Assembly: GCA_033030425.1 (NCBI GenBank) | Contig: JAUFSD010000025.1 | Location: 620,001-684,000 of the forward strand | Source of the DNA: Verpa conica | Lineage: Eukaryota > Ascomycota > Pezizomycetes > Pezizales > Morchellaceae | DNA length: 64,000 bases | Direction: 5' to 3' | Shown here: positions 25,018 to 38,015 of the stretch, piece after piece | Layout: each line of letters starts with the position of its first letter | Position numbering within the stretch: the stretch's first letter is position 1 | Notes under the pieces: generated by a model | Database searches by the model: none | What the model saw: the letters and a program-made list of their open reading frames with translations, nothing else | Told to the model about the DNA's origin: nothing | Made by a program: the position numbers and the translations under genes

Positions 25018-25928
25018 ATGGCATCAACATCCCACCTAAACCCCTATGATAACTACGAGTCTAGTCGTATTGAACAAGATATCATCGACCCAGATGACCG
25101 TGAGCTAACCCCCATAGCATCGAACGCACGGCCTATTTATAGAAACATCTGCTAACTCCCCCTTCTGAACAGTCGACATCAACGACCTCGATGACCCTCT
25201 AGATAACCCAACAACCCCCCTTAACCCAAATTCCCTAATCTCAGCTATCCCCGGCGAAGACCGTCGTGCACCAACAAATACACTCGATGAGTCCGTATGG
25301 GACACGTTGAGTCGAGACATCTTCGCTGTGTGGGCGAAGATGAAAGCTGTTTTGTACCCGAAGTTCACTTTTAAAAAGTGGCCAGATGCAAACGATGTAC
25401 TGGAATCTGGGGGTTCTGGGGGCGCGGTTGGAGGGAGAGTTATTGGCGAGTGGGATCTGTGGGGGCCCTTGGTGTTCTGTCTTGCACTCAGTACCTTGTT
25501 GAGTATATCTGCAAGTGATAAACAAAAGACAGATGTATTTGCAGGGGTGTTTGCAATGGTTTGGATAGGGGAGGCCGTTGTTACAGCGCAGATCAAACTA
25601 CTGGGTGGAAATATGTTTGCCTCCACCGAACCTACCTAAAAACATAGCGCCTTACTGATGTTTACTTGCACTCTACAGATCCTTCTTTCAATCCGTCTCC
25701 ATTATCGGTTACACACTCTTTCCGGTTGTTATCTGTGCGCTCCTCTCAGCATTCCATACCCCATCAATTATACGTGTCCCCGTCTACTCGGTGTGCTTTC
25801 TCTGGTCGCTGGCGGCTGGTGTTAGCATCCTCGGCGGGAGCGGGGTTGTGAGAAATAGGGTTGGGCTAGCCGTCTTTCCGTTAGGCGTATTTTATGGGGG
25901 CTTGGTTTGCTTGTGCTTAATCAGCTAG
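25018..25928 (+). CDS. YIP4: Yip1-family Golgi membrane protein Yip4 (YIPF6-like)
   Basis: Three exons, 25018-25099, 25173-25614 and 25679-25928, 257 residues. Exon 1 encodes MASTSHLNPYDNYESSRIEQD. The core reads TLDESVWDTLSRDIFAVWAKMKAVLYPKF, EWDLWGPLVFCLALSTLLS, FAMVWIGEAVVTAQIKLLGGN, ISFFQSVSIIGYTLFPVVI and a final hydrophobic hairpin, the Yip1 domain of five membrane segments with a cytosolic N terminus. Family members bind Rab GTPases at the Golgi and act in ER-Golgi and endosomal traffic. The second intron uses the weak donor GTTTGC at 25615; the frame and the conserved GGNISFFQS across the join support it. Confidence 0.93.
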
Positions 25929-28900
25929 GTGGAAATGGTCTGTAGGTGATCTAGAGCCAGTTAAAACTGAAGTATGGGGTAGCAGGTGGTGGGTGGTGGG
26001 TGGATGTATATACCGTATTTCGTTTGCGTGCCTTTCTTGTTTTTCCTATCATTCCGCTAGAACTTGATTTTTTTTTATAGCTGAACTCCTACTACGCCTC
26101 CGGTAGGTAATTGGCCAAAGTTCAAATACGTCTTTATACCATAGTCCGGTGGAAAATTCTGCCCCCAAAAATAGCGGTCTGATTAAGTCTTTGTGATTCT
26201 TAGCTAGCCAGGGCCTGTTATTTGCTAGTGGTGATACTTCTGACCAATAGAAGAGCCAGGACTTCTCTTTAGCCCCCCCACGAGGTGGGCAGCCTCAGCA
26301 GACTATGGGATAGCCTTAGTGTCTAATATATCAACTTTTACTGGAACTATTATATTAAAGCTTCTACATGCTACTTAACTTCTTGCTATGTATGAATTAG
26401 ACCTACCCCACAGGCACTAAAGAAGTTGATTGTCGCCTGCTCTGTAAAATAGCTGGAAATTACAGTTCCATTCCCCCAAAATTCCACAGAAGGGGATATT
26501 TAGGAACATCCACCCTTACTACGTCTAAGATTCAATTAAAGTGCAGAAACAGTTGCTTTTACCTATTGTAGTGGAAACCCATCCCGTTAAAATTTATCAA
26601 CGTTCCCCCACTTTCACAGATGCTGGTTTGTTAACATGTTGTAGAGAAGTCTATTTAAGTTTATAAAGTTAAGAAACTCGCTTTCTATGCTAATAATTTT
26701 AGTACGTGCATGTAGTGAAGAAATTATCACCACTCACTGAAAGCCTTTGCCAAACCTGGAGTAAAGCCCTAATAACATAAGTTAATATTTATTATAAACT
26801 TTGCATACCTGTGCATATAGCTATATTAAGTTTTAAAGAAAATTTTAGGGCCCCAAATACCGATTTGGTCTATGTAGTTTTAGGAATACATAGAAACTAA
26901 AGGTAGTTGTGTTTGGGTACGTAAATTTAATATAGGTAAGAAATATATCTCGCTATTTATTATCGGTGCCAAGATCTAGTTCCTGTAGGGTTATGTGAGC
27001 GTAACATAGAATTCTTAGTAGGAAAACCCACCTAGGTAGTTTTACTCTAATACACGTAGTCATCGTCTAAGGGTATCATGCTCTATCCACCAAAGATCAC
27101 TCGTGCGTATCTCCTAGGAACTCGATATACATATATCTCGTTCTTCGTCAACTGATAACGCGATATGTACTCTTAGGCCCGCCCGTGCGCCCCCGACTAA
27201 GTGTAGGGTACATCAAAAATCGCTACCTCTCGATTATGTCGCACCCTGAGCGCAGTTTCCAGTGCTTATCGTGAGATAGATCACTATGTCAGCAAAAACA
27301 AGCTTTAACGAGGATTAGAAGATGATGTTAGCACCTCCGCCAAATATCAGAACATCCTTGTGAGGAGCCAACCAACCGAAGAAGCGGGGCTAAACCAGAG
27401 AAAGAAGTGCCATGAGCTCGTTAATTAATCCCGGCGAACATCGTTCTATCTGGTACGACCCTTCGGAGCGCCATTTGCTAGCCAGTGGTTAATTCCCCTC
27501 ACCACGGACTGAAAGGCCGCGTGAGACGCCATATAACCAAGATTTTAAAGCCGAAGAGTGTTGAATATATAACCGCTGTTTTTTTAAAACCTGGCGAGAA
27601 GCGAGATCCTAGAAAGGATACCCCATGATAGTACACTCTAGATACAGATAGAGGTATGATCGCTCCAATTTCCAAGAGAAGATACTCTATCAAAAGGGAG
27701 AAAAGATCCTGTCGGTCAGCGGATAAATCGAGATAGTCTTAAGGGCACTCTAGTTGTAATCTACCCTAGACCATTCCTCTCTCTCCTACACTATATTACG
27801 AGTGAGAGGAAACAACAGCATGTGTCTTGGTGTTGACTGTATCGTAGTGGCTCTAAGGCTAAATCTTAAGCAGAGGACAAACTAAGGGAGAACTCGTTAG
27901 TGAGCCACGTTTATCGATAAGGACGAGAGGCGATCTCTGTCCCTCCCACAAGACCTGGGTTGCACAATAGCAACGGTCGGGGGCGTTACCCGTTTTGATG
28001 GTCGCGTGGCTCTCAATGTCTCAGCGTGCCGACGTCAGACAGGCCAATTTGGCGAAGTGCAGTGGGATTAGTGGACTGCCAAGACGGCCTTCCCCTCTTC
28101 CCGTCACCCTCATTCGATCAGTTGAGATTTCCGTGTACGACGAGGGCTATCGACAACCAACGAAAATTCATCACATCTTGCAACAACCCTTGAACCAACC
28201 AAACAGCAGAGAAAACCAGCCAACCAAGTGGCAGGAATAGCTCGGGATTCTTTTACGCTTAGCTAGGTACAATTGAGCACTAACACTAGCTACCCAGTCA
28301 CGAGTTCTGCCGTCGATAGTCACTCGGTATCCAGAACAGGGGAAAAGCCACGCGTAAGGGGCGGGAAAAAGAGAGAAGGGAGAAAGGGAGAAAGAGACAG
28401 AAAGAGAGAGAGAGATAGAAAGAAAGAAAGGGAGAAAGAGAGGAAGGAAGAGCAAAAGGTCGTGCAACTATATTGTATCAAACATAACTTCCCCTATCTA
28501 TTATTCACCCATCACTCATCAGACAGATAGATCTCTTCTACTTCCTATAGCCCACGGCTACTACAAAAGTAACAATCACCAGTACCTACTGCTTTCGCCC
28601 ATCGGCTGTCCCCCCGAAGGGCGAGTGCAGCTAATAAGTCCAAAGCGCTTAACCTGCATCATTTTTGGCTGGTCTGCTGCCCATTGCTTGCCATTTTGCT
28701 GGTAGCGATCCATTTCCGGGTGCTGATGGTGGTTGCGGAGGTGCCTGTGGTGCTTGTTTCTGGGTTGCTGCTACTGCAGTGTCGCTGAATCCATACCTGC
28801 GCTGCGCAAGGTGTTTCCCTTTTGCCATCCCCCTCTGTCAATTTCCCTTTCCTTTGCTCCCCTTCTTCCTGCTGCTGCAAGTTTACCACACGCTGCCTGC

Positions 28901-29440
28901 TATCTATTCATAGACGTCCATCCAGCCCACCACACGCCCCTCCACATACCACCTAATCCATCCCTCCTGCTGCTGCTGCTGCCCCATTCTGCCCATCCAT
29001 ACATAGCCGTTCTGCAGTGCTCCTTCCCACCAACCACTCGCTTGGATCACCCCCGCCAGCAGGAGCCACAGTTTCTATATACCGCAAGGAGCAACAGCAG
29101 CAAGCAGCGGCTGCGGCATATCGTAGAGCAGGTGGTAAAACAAACAGCCAATTCCTGTACAGGGGCAAATCGTTGTATCTGTGTGTTCCGTCATTTCAGC
29201 TGCGGGACGACCAAAATATCTTCGCTGCTCACTTCGTTGCCATTCTCCTTCTCTTTCCCCTTCTCACTTTTTCTATCGCAACGGCTGCTGGTGGAGCTTG
29301 ATTGTCTGTGCCGAACGTGCGATAATTATATCTCACCTCCACTCACACTGACGCTCGCACACACTCACCTAACAACGCTTGGGAGAGCCAAACGTCACGA
29401 GCATCCAAGTAAGCGGAAGACTTAGGGAACCGCGGAGATC
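25929..29440. other. Long gene-poor interval upstream of BRO1
   Basis: 26-28 kb is AT-rich with no supported gene. From about 27990 GC rises. 28367-28460 is an almost pure A/G tract, and 28650-29440 is C/T-rich with clusters of CTG/CAG triplets (28738-28790, 28967-28981, 29086-29122). Frames over this part encode Leu/Cys/Ser-rich peptides that look like low-complexity artefacts. It is most likely the promoter and long 5' leader of BRO1. Confidence 0.55.
28367..28460 (+). repeat. Polypurine (A/G) tract
   Basis: About 95 nt of nearly uninterrupted purines, with GAAAG, GAGA and GGGAGAAA units, roughly 1 kb upstream of the BRO1 start. Such tracts can exclude nucleosomes or form H-DNA; that is general knowledge, not shown here. 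Confidence 0.8.
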
Positions 29441-32400
29441 ATGCAGCAGTCTCCGACAATTAGCTGCCCTCTCAAGGTAGACATCTGCAGCCCCCCTTCC
29501 ATCTCCTAACCCCCCCCCCCCCTCCCACCTAGCCCTATCCTCTGTCACTCCTGTATTCATCATCAATCTTCCATTCTCCCTTCCCCGTCTACTCTCTCTG
29601 TATCATCTATTATTTTTATATCTTTTGTATCCTGCTAAAGCTTAAAATTTATTACTATAGACAACGACGGAAGTCGACTGGATCACCCCTCTAAAATCCT
29701 ATATCCGCACAACCTACGGTGACCCAGAGAAATACAGTGAAGAATGTGCTACTCTCAACCGACTACGTCAGGATATGCGAGGGGCAGGCCGGGATTCTGC
29801 TGCCGGGAGGGATTTATTATATCGGTACTATGGACAACTGGAATTACTGGATCTGAGATTTCCGGTAGAAGAGAGAGGCGTTAGGGTGGGTTTTACCTGG
29901 TGAGTGAAGAAAGAAATTGGTATACCAGGGGGGCTCGCGGGGTTCTATAGTGTGATGGTTGAGGATGGGGATATATAGAATTCTCGAGATTCGTGGGATG
30001 ATTCAGACTTTAAGCTGACAGACAGACAATGACTTGCTATAGGCACGATGCATTCACACACAAGCAGACCTCCCAATACTCCCTTGCCTTCGAAAAGGCT
30101 TCCATAATCTTTAACATTTCTGCTGTCCATTCATGTCACGCTGCCAACCAGAACCGTTCCGAAGAAATCGGCATTAAGACCGCATTTCACTCTTTCCAAG
30201 CTTCTGCGGGGATGTTCACTTATATCAATGAAAATTTCCTCCACGCACCATCTACAGACCTGAGTAGAGAAACTGTGAAGACTCTGATAAGTATCATGCT
30301 TGCTCAGGCTCAAGAAGTATTTCTGGAGAAACAGATTGCAGATGGAAAGAAGCCCGGAATGCTTGCGAAACTTGCTGCCCAAGCAGGGCTTTTGTATTCC
30401 CAAGCTGTGGAAGGTGTTCAAGAGAATTCTCAAAAAGGAGTATTTGAGAGAGTCTGGCTGTTACTTTGTCAGGTATATTCCCTTTCTATTTTGCACTTAC
30501 CCCACACTTGGCTACATCAACATTTGCCACCCGCTAGTCGGGGTAGTACAAAAGGTTAACATAAGCTTATTATTGAGATCAAACAAAATTACATGGACTC
30601 TCTTTCTCAACACCTCCAAGCACTGGCAGACATTGACAATGGAAACTATGGTCTCGCTATTGCTCGCCTTCATCTCGCAGAAGATCTTGCCAAAGATGCA
30701 CTTCGAACTTCGCAGTCTTTTCCCAATTCACCCTCAACAACCTCTAACCTCTCTACAGAAACTGGCCCCGCGTTAGTTCAAATGACTAAACGCCACCTTT
30801 CACAGCTGCAGGAAAAACTCATGGAGTTAATAAAGGACAATGATTTCATTTACCACCAAACTGTTCCTGCGGAAACTTCAATCCCGGTTATTCCGAAAAT
30901 GCCAGCAGCAAAAGCCATACCTGTCCAGGAGCTTTATGCGGGTGCAGATATTAACCGTATTATTGGCCCTGACATCTTCCAGAAGATTGTTCCAATGAGC
31001 GTAACAGAAAGTGCCTCTTTGTACGATGAGGAAAAGGCTAAACTTGTCCGCGCTGAAACGGAAAAATGCGATCTTGCAAATGCAGAGATGGTTGCAGCGC
31101 TGGATTATCTAAAGCTTCCGGGATCACTCAAGCTCCTAAAGGGCGGCTACGAAAACGAGATCGAAGTGGATGATGAGTTTAGAACCTGGTGTGATGATAT
31201 TGCCAACAAGCCAGAGAGTCTAGAGAGTAGGTTCGCAGGATTAAAGAGAGACAAGAAAAGGATTGTGGAGGTTCTGGACCGGTCCTGGAAAAGTTTGGAC
31301 CAAGAAGAAAGTGTATGCGAGAAAATGAGGGCAAAATACTTTGATGATTGGACCCAGCAACCATCGAGTCGACTCACTCAAACGCTTCGAGGAGATATTC
31401 GAAGTTACAAGGATGCTATCGATGCAGCAGTAGGGAGCGACAATCAACTATTTGCGCAATACCGCGGTGTGAGGGATGAAATTGAAGAGATGCGAATTGC
31501 AGGAGAGAGGGCTGAAGAAGGTATGGTTGACGATCTATGGATCGGTAAGGCTGGAGGCCAAAATAATGGTTATGATAGAGGTGGGGAGACTTTGTTGGAT
31601 GTAGATGATGGGGAGACCGGGATCACAGTGATGGACCAGATCGAGAGGGTAGAAGACCTGCTTAAGAAATTGAACATGATTAAAAGGGAGAGGGCGCAGG
31701 TTCTGAAGGACTTGAAAGATAAGGTGAGAATGACATGGGTAGCGGTTATCCATTGGTAGTCTGAGAGATATGGATGACAGAACGTACAAAATTGATTGCC
31801 CTACTAACTGTGTGTTGAGAATAGATTCATAATGATGATATTTCAAACGTTTTGATTCTCAACAAAAAGGCAATACAAAATATTGAGCCCCAGCTTTTTG
31901 CGACAGAGCTGGAGAAATTCAGACCACATCAAAATCGTTTACTACAGGCTGCACACAAACAATCGGCGCTTATGAAGGACCTAACAGCTGCATATGGTGA
32001 TCTTTTACAGGATAAACGGATTAGGGCCGAGCAGTCGAAGTACGAGGCCTTATCCCGCCAACGGAACGCAGTGCTGGCAAAATTCAAGAAAACTTATCAG
32101 GCATTTTTGGACGTTTGGGCTGGGCTAGATAAGGCACGACAATTCTATACAGAGATGATGGAAACGGCAGAGAGCCTGGAAAAAAACGTGGAGACTTTCG
32201 TATCAAATCGACGGGTAGAAGGGGCTCAGTTGTTGAATCAAATTGAGCAACAGAAAGGCTCGGATGTGGAAAGGGAGCGGAAGCTACAAGGAATGATGGA
32301 GAGGATTTCGATTGGCCAGAGTGAGCCTCCTGGGTCAGCCAAATTGCCACCAAAACGACCTGCACCTTTGTCAAACATTGCTGGACATTCAAGCCACCCA

Positions 32401-33009
32401 AGCCAGAGCTCGGGCGCACCTAACCATGCGCAAAGTCCACCGGGCACACCAAGGTATGCGCCTCACCAATATGGCGGATATCCCACACCCACACCACCCC
32501 CACCACCGCCTCACCCGGCATCTGCTGGATATGCAGGATATCAGTACCCACCTCCACCAAATACAAATGGCTATGGAGGCCGTCGAGAGTCGTACGGCCA
32601 ATTACCCCAAATACCGCGACGAGATAGTTACCAAGCACAAGCAATGCCGCGCCGTGAATCTCAGCTTCCCACATCTCCTCCTCCCTCGGGAGCGCCGCCT
32701 CAACAGTATCATCCAGGCCACTTCTCGTCCCCACCCAACATGTATGCTGGGCAGGTACAAAACTACCCATACAACCCCCAGACATATGTCCCTCCTCCTC
32801 CTCCTCCGGGACCGCCACCACAGCAGCAGCCTGGGTTGAATCCTAGGCAGAGTTTTTCCATCCTGCCACAAACTACGTACCACCAGCCCCAACAGCCACC
32901 CACACCTGGCCAACAACAGGGACCAGGGGGATATCCCCCGTATGCGCAGCAACAAGGGCAGCAACAGCAGCAGCAAGATCCGTGGGCGGGTTTAGCAGGA
33001 TGGAAATAA
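29441..33009 (+). CDS. BRO1: Vacuolar protein-sorting protein Bro1 (ALIX-like ESCRT adaptor)
   Basis: Five exons: 29441-29476, 29661-29899, 30043-30472, 30578-31723 and 31825-33009, about 1011 residues. Exon 1 encodes just MQQSPTISCPLK, joining to TTTEVDWITPLKSYIRTTYG, the start of the BRO1 domain (about 5-390; QYSLAFEKASIIFNISAV, SAGMFTYINENFLHAPSTDLS). The V-domain follows (coiled coil; DNDFIYHQTVPAE, VPMSVTESASLYDEEKAKLVRAE, NDDISNVLILNKK). From about 783 there is a Pro/Gln/Tyr-rich tail. Bro1 binds Snf7 of ESCRT-III and recruits the Doa4 deubiquitinase at endosomes. The exon-4 acceptor could alternatively be AAG at 30565, adding four residues. The leader intron carries a run of 13 C (29510-29522). 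Presence of the extended ESCRT tail favours Bro1 over its paralogue Rim20/PalA. Confidence 0.92.
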
Positions 33010-33915
33010 AAGAGATAACTGTTCGGTTTGGGTGTTGATAAGGATATGGATTGAACATTTGAGATTTCTGTATTTTTTGCCGGATGTTTGGGCTGGTGTC
33101 TTTCCTATTGGTTCGTTGTTGTTTTATTCGTTGTGTTTTTCTTCCTTCAGCTTAAGATTCATTCTGCGATAAAAAGCAATTGTGAATTTGGACTATAGGT
33201 GTTGAGATTTTGAGAGAGTGGGAGGGAGGGGGAGGGGAGGGAGCACGAGGTCTGAATGATGAATGGAGCGATAGTGTTTGAGTAGGTGTTGAAAGTGTTG
33301 AGTAGCATGGGTGATGAGCTACGCGGCGAGAAATATATTGTAGTCCCTAGGGCATTCAAAAGTTCAGGAATTAAACGGGGGGGGGGGGGTAGTAATGAAC
33401 GAATGAATGTATTTAAGTATGAAAGAAACAGGTAGGCGGAGGAGAGCACGGATCAGAGTGAGATCCAATGAATGGGTACGTATATGTATGCATACGCATC
33501 CGCCCTTCGGGTGTTAGATAAGCGAGGCCTCGGCTCAGCGGAGTAACCACAAGCGTTACTTTATCATGATGGATGGAGGCAAGAATTCGGCGGGGTTCTA
33601 CAAGAATATGCCGTCTGACAAATGGCGGCGGCTCTGACCCCGTGCTGTATTATACGTAGATGCTGCCAAGAAGCCCTCTTGATATCGAGATGCAGGAATG
33701 AAGTCAGAGTGTGGCTCGTTTTTTCCCTCCCCCGGTCCACAACTCATCTACTGCTCTTCCATCACATCTACTTATACCACTTAGCCATCATATACAAGAA
33801 TACTTCTCTTTTCTGTTTCCCCTAATTGCACTGTAAGTATTACCTACTAGCAGAAATTTTAGAAAGGTCTCTAATCAATTGTACTGTGTACGCAGTAGAT
33901 TCTTCTGCTATTTGT
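33010..33915. other. Intergenic spacer between BRO1 and LON
   Basis: No gene is supported. It contains a G-rich purine stretch at about 33217-33245 and a run of 13 G at 33377-33389. The last 150 bases are a C/T-rich leader of the Lon gene. The frame running into LON from 33826 lacks an ATG upstream of 33916. Confidence 0.6.
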
Positions 33916-36900
33916 ATGGCTTACGGACGAAACCTGCCGTGGAAGGCTGTATTCCAAGGGAGGCTAAGAACTAGAATAACTACCACTAGAGGGGCAGTGA
34001 GATGTTATACGATTGCATCGGTTAGGCGAGGTGCCTTCTTGTTGCTAGAAGCTCAACGGTCAAGCAATCTAGGTCTTATCGCTACAAGTACCTCTACAAA
34101 GCAACTATGTCAAAGCTATGGTGAGGTTACTATAGTACGAGGGTTCTCTAATTCTGTACTACGAAGCAAGGAAAGACCGCCACCGAAGGACGAGGAGGTG
34201 AAGGAGGACAAACCCAAGAAAGATTCTGTTGAGGAAGTAGAGGAAGGGGTGGGACACAAGGGTGAGAGGGAGAAAGGTGGAGTCAAGGTTGATTCCGGAA
34301 AAGAGAAGCCTGGAGAGGGTGTACAAACACCGGGAGATATTCTGAAAGGTGGAGGAGCCGCCGGAGGGAGGGCCGGGGGTGGTGGTGGGGAGAGTGGCGG
34401 GGCGAATGGAGGTGCTGGAGGTGCTGGAGGTGGAAGAAAACGAGGGGTCTCTGAAAGAGCGTTACAGAAACCTACTGTGCCGGATATCTATCCTCAAGTA
34501 ATGGCTCTACCAATTGCAGGGCGTCCATTATTTCCGGGGTTCTATAAAGCTGTTACAATTCGGGATCCGGCGGTTTCAGCAGCTATTCAGGAGATGATGA
34601 AGAGAGGACAGCCCTATATCGGTGCTTTTTTGTTTAAGGAAGAGAATGCGGATCGAGATACAATTGATAGTCTGGATGAGGTTCATGAGGTTGGTGTTTT
34701 TGCGCAAATTACGAGCGCGTTCCCAGTTCATGGAGAGGAGGGCAGTTTAACAGCTGTTCTATACCCCCACCGTCGTATCAAGATCTCAAGTTTACTACCG
34801 CAGGAGAGCAAGGAGACTGCTGATAGCAAGAACGAGGCTCCAGAAACAATTGAGGAGATGGAGGAGGCTACAGAGCCTGAGAATAAAGGTGATGTTGTAG
34901 CCAGCTTTGAAGAAGAGGCGGTAGAGAAGAAGTCGTCCTCTACCTCTACTACCACTCACAACCCCTATGCTACTGCCTTTTTGAAAAAGTATAAAGTGAG
35001 CATTGTGGATGTTGAGAATCTCGTCGAGCAAACCTACGACAAAAAGTCACCCGTCATCCGCGCTGTCACTTCGGAAATTGTCAATGTATTCAAGGAAATT
35101 GCAAATTTGAATCCTCTCTTCCGCGACCAGATCTCAACCTTCTCCATGTCACAGTCTGCCGGTAATGTCATTGATGAGCCTGCAAAACTCGCTGACTTCG
35201 CAGCCGCCGTATCCGCGGGTGAGTTTAAAGAACTTCAGGATGTATTAGAAACTCTAGCGGTCGAAGAGAGATTGCAGAAGGCATTGGTAGTCCTTAAGAA
35301 GGAGCTCATGAATGCACAGCTGCAAAGCAAGATCTCGAAGGATGTCGAGGCGAAGATACAGAAAAGGCAAAGGGAATATTGGCTTATGGAGCAGATGAAG
35401 GGGATTAGGAGAGAATTGGGGATTGAGAGCGATGGGAAAGATAAGTTGGTGGAGAGGTTTAAAGAGAAGGCTGATAAGTTGGCCATGCCGGAGGCAGTGA
35501 AAAAGGTTTTTGATGAGGTTTGTCTCTTTTTTGTTCTCAGCCCTGGAGTATTCCCTTTTTACCCCGCGAAAATCCTTACGTAAATATTGATAGCTGGCCT
35601 TGATATAGGAACTCAACAAACTTGCACATCTTGAAGCCGCAGCCTCTGAATTTAATGTTACTAGGAATTACTTGGATTGGCTCACCCAAATCCCTTGGGG
35701 ACAACGCTCGACGGAGAATTATGACATCAGACATGCCATGGGGGTTCTGGATGAAGATCACCACGGACTCAAGGATGTCAAAGATAGGATCCTAGAATTC
35801 ATTGCTGTGGGGAAACTAAGGGGCAGCGTAGAGGGCAAAATTATTTGTTTTGTTGGTCCTCCAGGTATGTGTACCACGAAATATCAGATTCACCTTAGGA
35901 TGCTTGGATAAACGAATCTTGTTTTACATTCCAAAGAATTGAGCGCAAAGAATCGGTTCCAGCCCAGAGTAGTACAGAAGCTGACCACTAAGCTTACAGG
36001 TGTCGGTAAGACTTCGATTGGAAAATCTATTGCAAGAGCCCTGAATCGGCAGTTCTATAGGTTCAGTGTTGGTGGCTTGACAGATGTCGCAGAGATTAAG
36101 GGGCATCGGAGAACATATGTTGGCGCTCTGCCAGGACGTATCATCCAGGCCTTGAAGAAGTGCCAGACAGAGAATCCTTTGGTTCTCATCGATGAAAGTA
36201 GGCTAATTATTCACCCACCCATCTAATCAATTAGAGAATATTGTTTCCTGAATGTATACATACAGTTGATAAGATTGGACGAGGCCACCAAGGCGACCCT
36301 GCCTCTGCTTTGTTAGAACTACTCGACCCGGAACAGAATTCTTCGTTCTTGGATCATTACTTGGACGTGCCCGTCGACCTTTCCAAAGTGCTTTTTGTCT
36401 GCACGGCGAACATGACAGACACTATTCCTCGGCCACTGCTAGATCGTATGGAAATGATTGAGCTCTCTGGATATGTCGCAGATGAAAAGATGGCTATCGC
36501 GCATAAGTACCTAGCGCCACAAGCTAGGGAGATGAGTGGATTGAAGAATGTCGACGTGGTGCTGCAGAAGGATGCTATTGAAGAATTGATAAAATCTTAT
36601 TGTCGAGAGAGTGGGGTACGTAATCTAAAGAAACAGGTAAGCACTAAACAAAATACAGACCACCCAACCAGTGGGGCATAATGCTTACCCCGCCTGAAAA
36701 AAAAATCAGATTGAAAAGGTTTTTAGGAAATCCGCCCTGAAGATCGTTCAAGATCTGGGCGAGGCAGCCCTACCAGAAGAAAAGGCGATGACGGAGGAAG
36801 GTAAGGCAGCACTAGAGGAATCTGAAAAGAAAATGGAAGCGGTCGGTAAAAATGAAAAGTCGACTACTATTGATAAAGCCGAGACAACCGAGAAACCACG

Positions 36901-38015
36901 AGTTGCTTTACAGGTTCCAGAATCAGTCCACGTCAGCATTACCAGAGAGAACTTGAAGGACTACGTTGGACCTCCAGTATTTACCTCGGACAGACTATAC
37001 GACATCACACCTCCTGGGGTAGTTATGGGGCTTGCGTGGACCCAAATGGGTGGGGCAGCACTATACGTCGAGTCGATACTGGAGCAGGCTTTGACGCCGA
37101 GTTCACGCCCAGGAATGGAGCGGACTGGAAACTTGAAAAATGTGATGAAGGAGTCAACATCAATCGCATATTCGTTTGCTAAGAGCTTGATGGCAAAGAG
37201 CTTCCCCTCAAACCGTTTTTTCGAGAAGGCTAAAATACATTTGCACTGTCCTGAAGGCGCTGTGCAGAAAGATGGTAAGTAGCTCAGTTCCTCTCACTCC
37301 GACTCTTGATTATACCTGCTTGCCTTCTATACTGCCCTTCCTAAACTACACGTGACTCCTCCATATATATTCTTTCCCTTCGCTTGGACTTTTTTACCCG
37401 AGAGCTAATTTCAATTGATGCGGCTATGGATCAGGTCCTTCGGCTGGGATCACAATGGCGACGTCGCTGCTGTCGTTGGCCCTTGATCACAAAATCGATC
37501 CTACGATTGCGATGACTGGCGAACTTACAGTAACAGGCAAGGTTCTGCGGATAGGTGGGCTTCGCGAGAAAGCTGTTGCGGCGCGTAGATCCGGGGCGAA
37601 GACAATTATCTTTCCGGCGGATAACATGAGTGACTGGCTTGAGCTTCCGAAGGTATGGACACCACCAGCCTTTCTTAATAGCCCTTCTTTTTTTTTTTCC
37701 CACGTGCTTCTTTTCTCTTGAAGGTTGCCTGGTAGCACCGGCGTCCCGACCCTGCATTGCCCACGCGCAGCGGTGCCCTTGCCGTGAGGCTAAATTAATG
37801 AGCTTATTCTTTTAATCGAGCATGCTGCTAACTACGTACCCGGGTTTTGATAGAACATTAAAGAGGGCCTTGAGGGTCGCCCAGCTAGTTGGTACCAGGA
37901 TGTGTATGAACTGGTATTCAGTAACCTTGATAAAAACAGGGCTGCAGGTCTGTGGGCTGAGCAGCTGAAAGCAGAGGATGGTAAGAGGAGGGAGAGGGAT
38001 GAGGATGATGATTGA
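33916..38015 (+). CDS. PIM1: Mitochondrial ATP-dependent Lon protease
   Basis: Seven exons: 33916-35517, 35609-35864, 36000-36197, 36266-36636, 36710-37274, 37435-37652 and 37854-38015, about 1123 residues. The N-terminal Arg-rich presequence ([19 protein letters not shown] ... RGFSNSVL) is followed by a Gly/Lys/Glu-rich linker. The LON substrate domain starts at about 190 ([15 protein letters not shown]). AAA+ module: Walker A GPPGVGKTS (about 617), Walker B LVLIDEIDK (about 680). The protease domain holds the Ser-Lys dyad: Ser1000 in DGPSAGITM and Lys1043 in [10 protein letters not shown], 43 residues apart as in bacterial Lon. It degrades oxidised and unassembled matrix proteins and helps maintain mtDNA. 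The first ATG in the frame is taken as start. Intron donors are mostly standard; GTTTGT and GTAGGC occur. Confidence 0.97.

Noticed and set aside
28733..29425. 230-residue plus-strand frame before BRO1
   Set aside because: Low-complexity Leu/Ser/Pro/Cys sequence from C/T-rich and CTG-rich leader DNA; it ends just before the BRO1 start and shows no domain.
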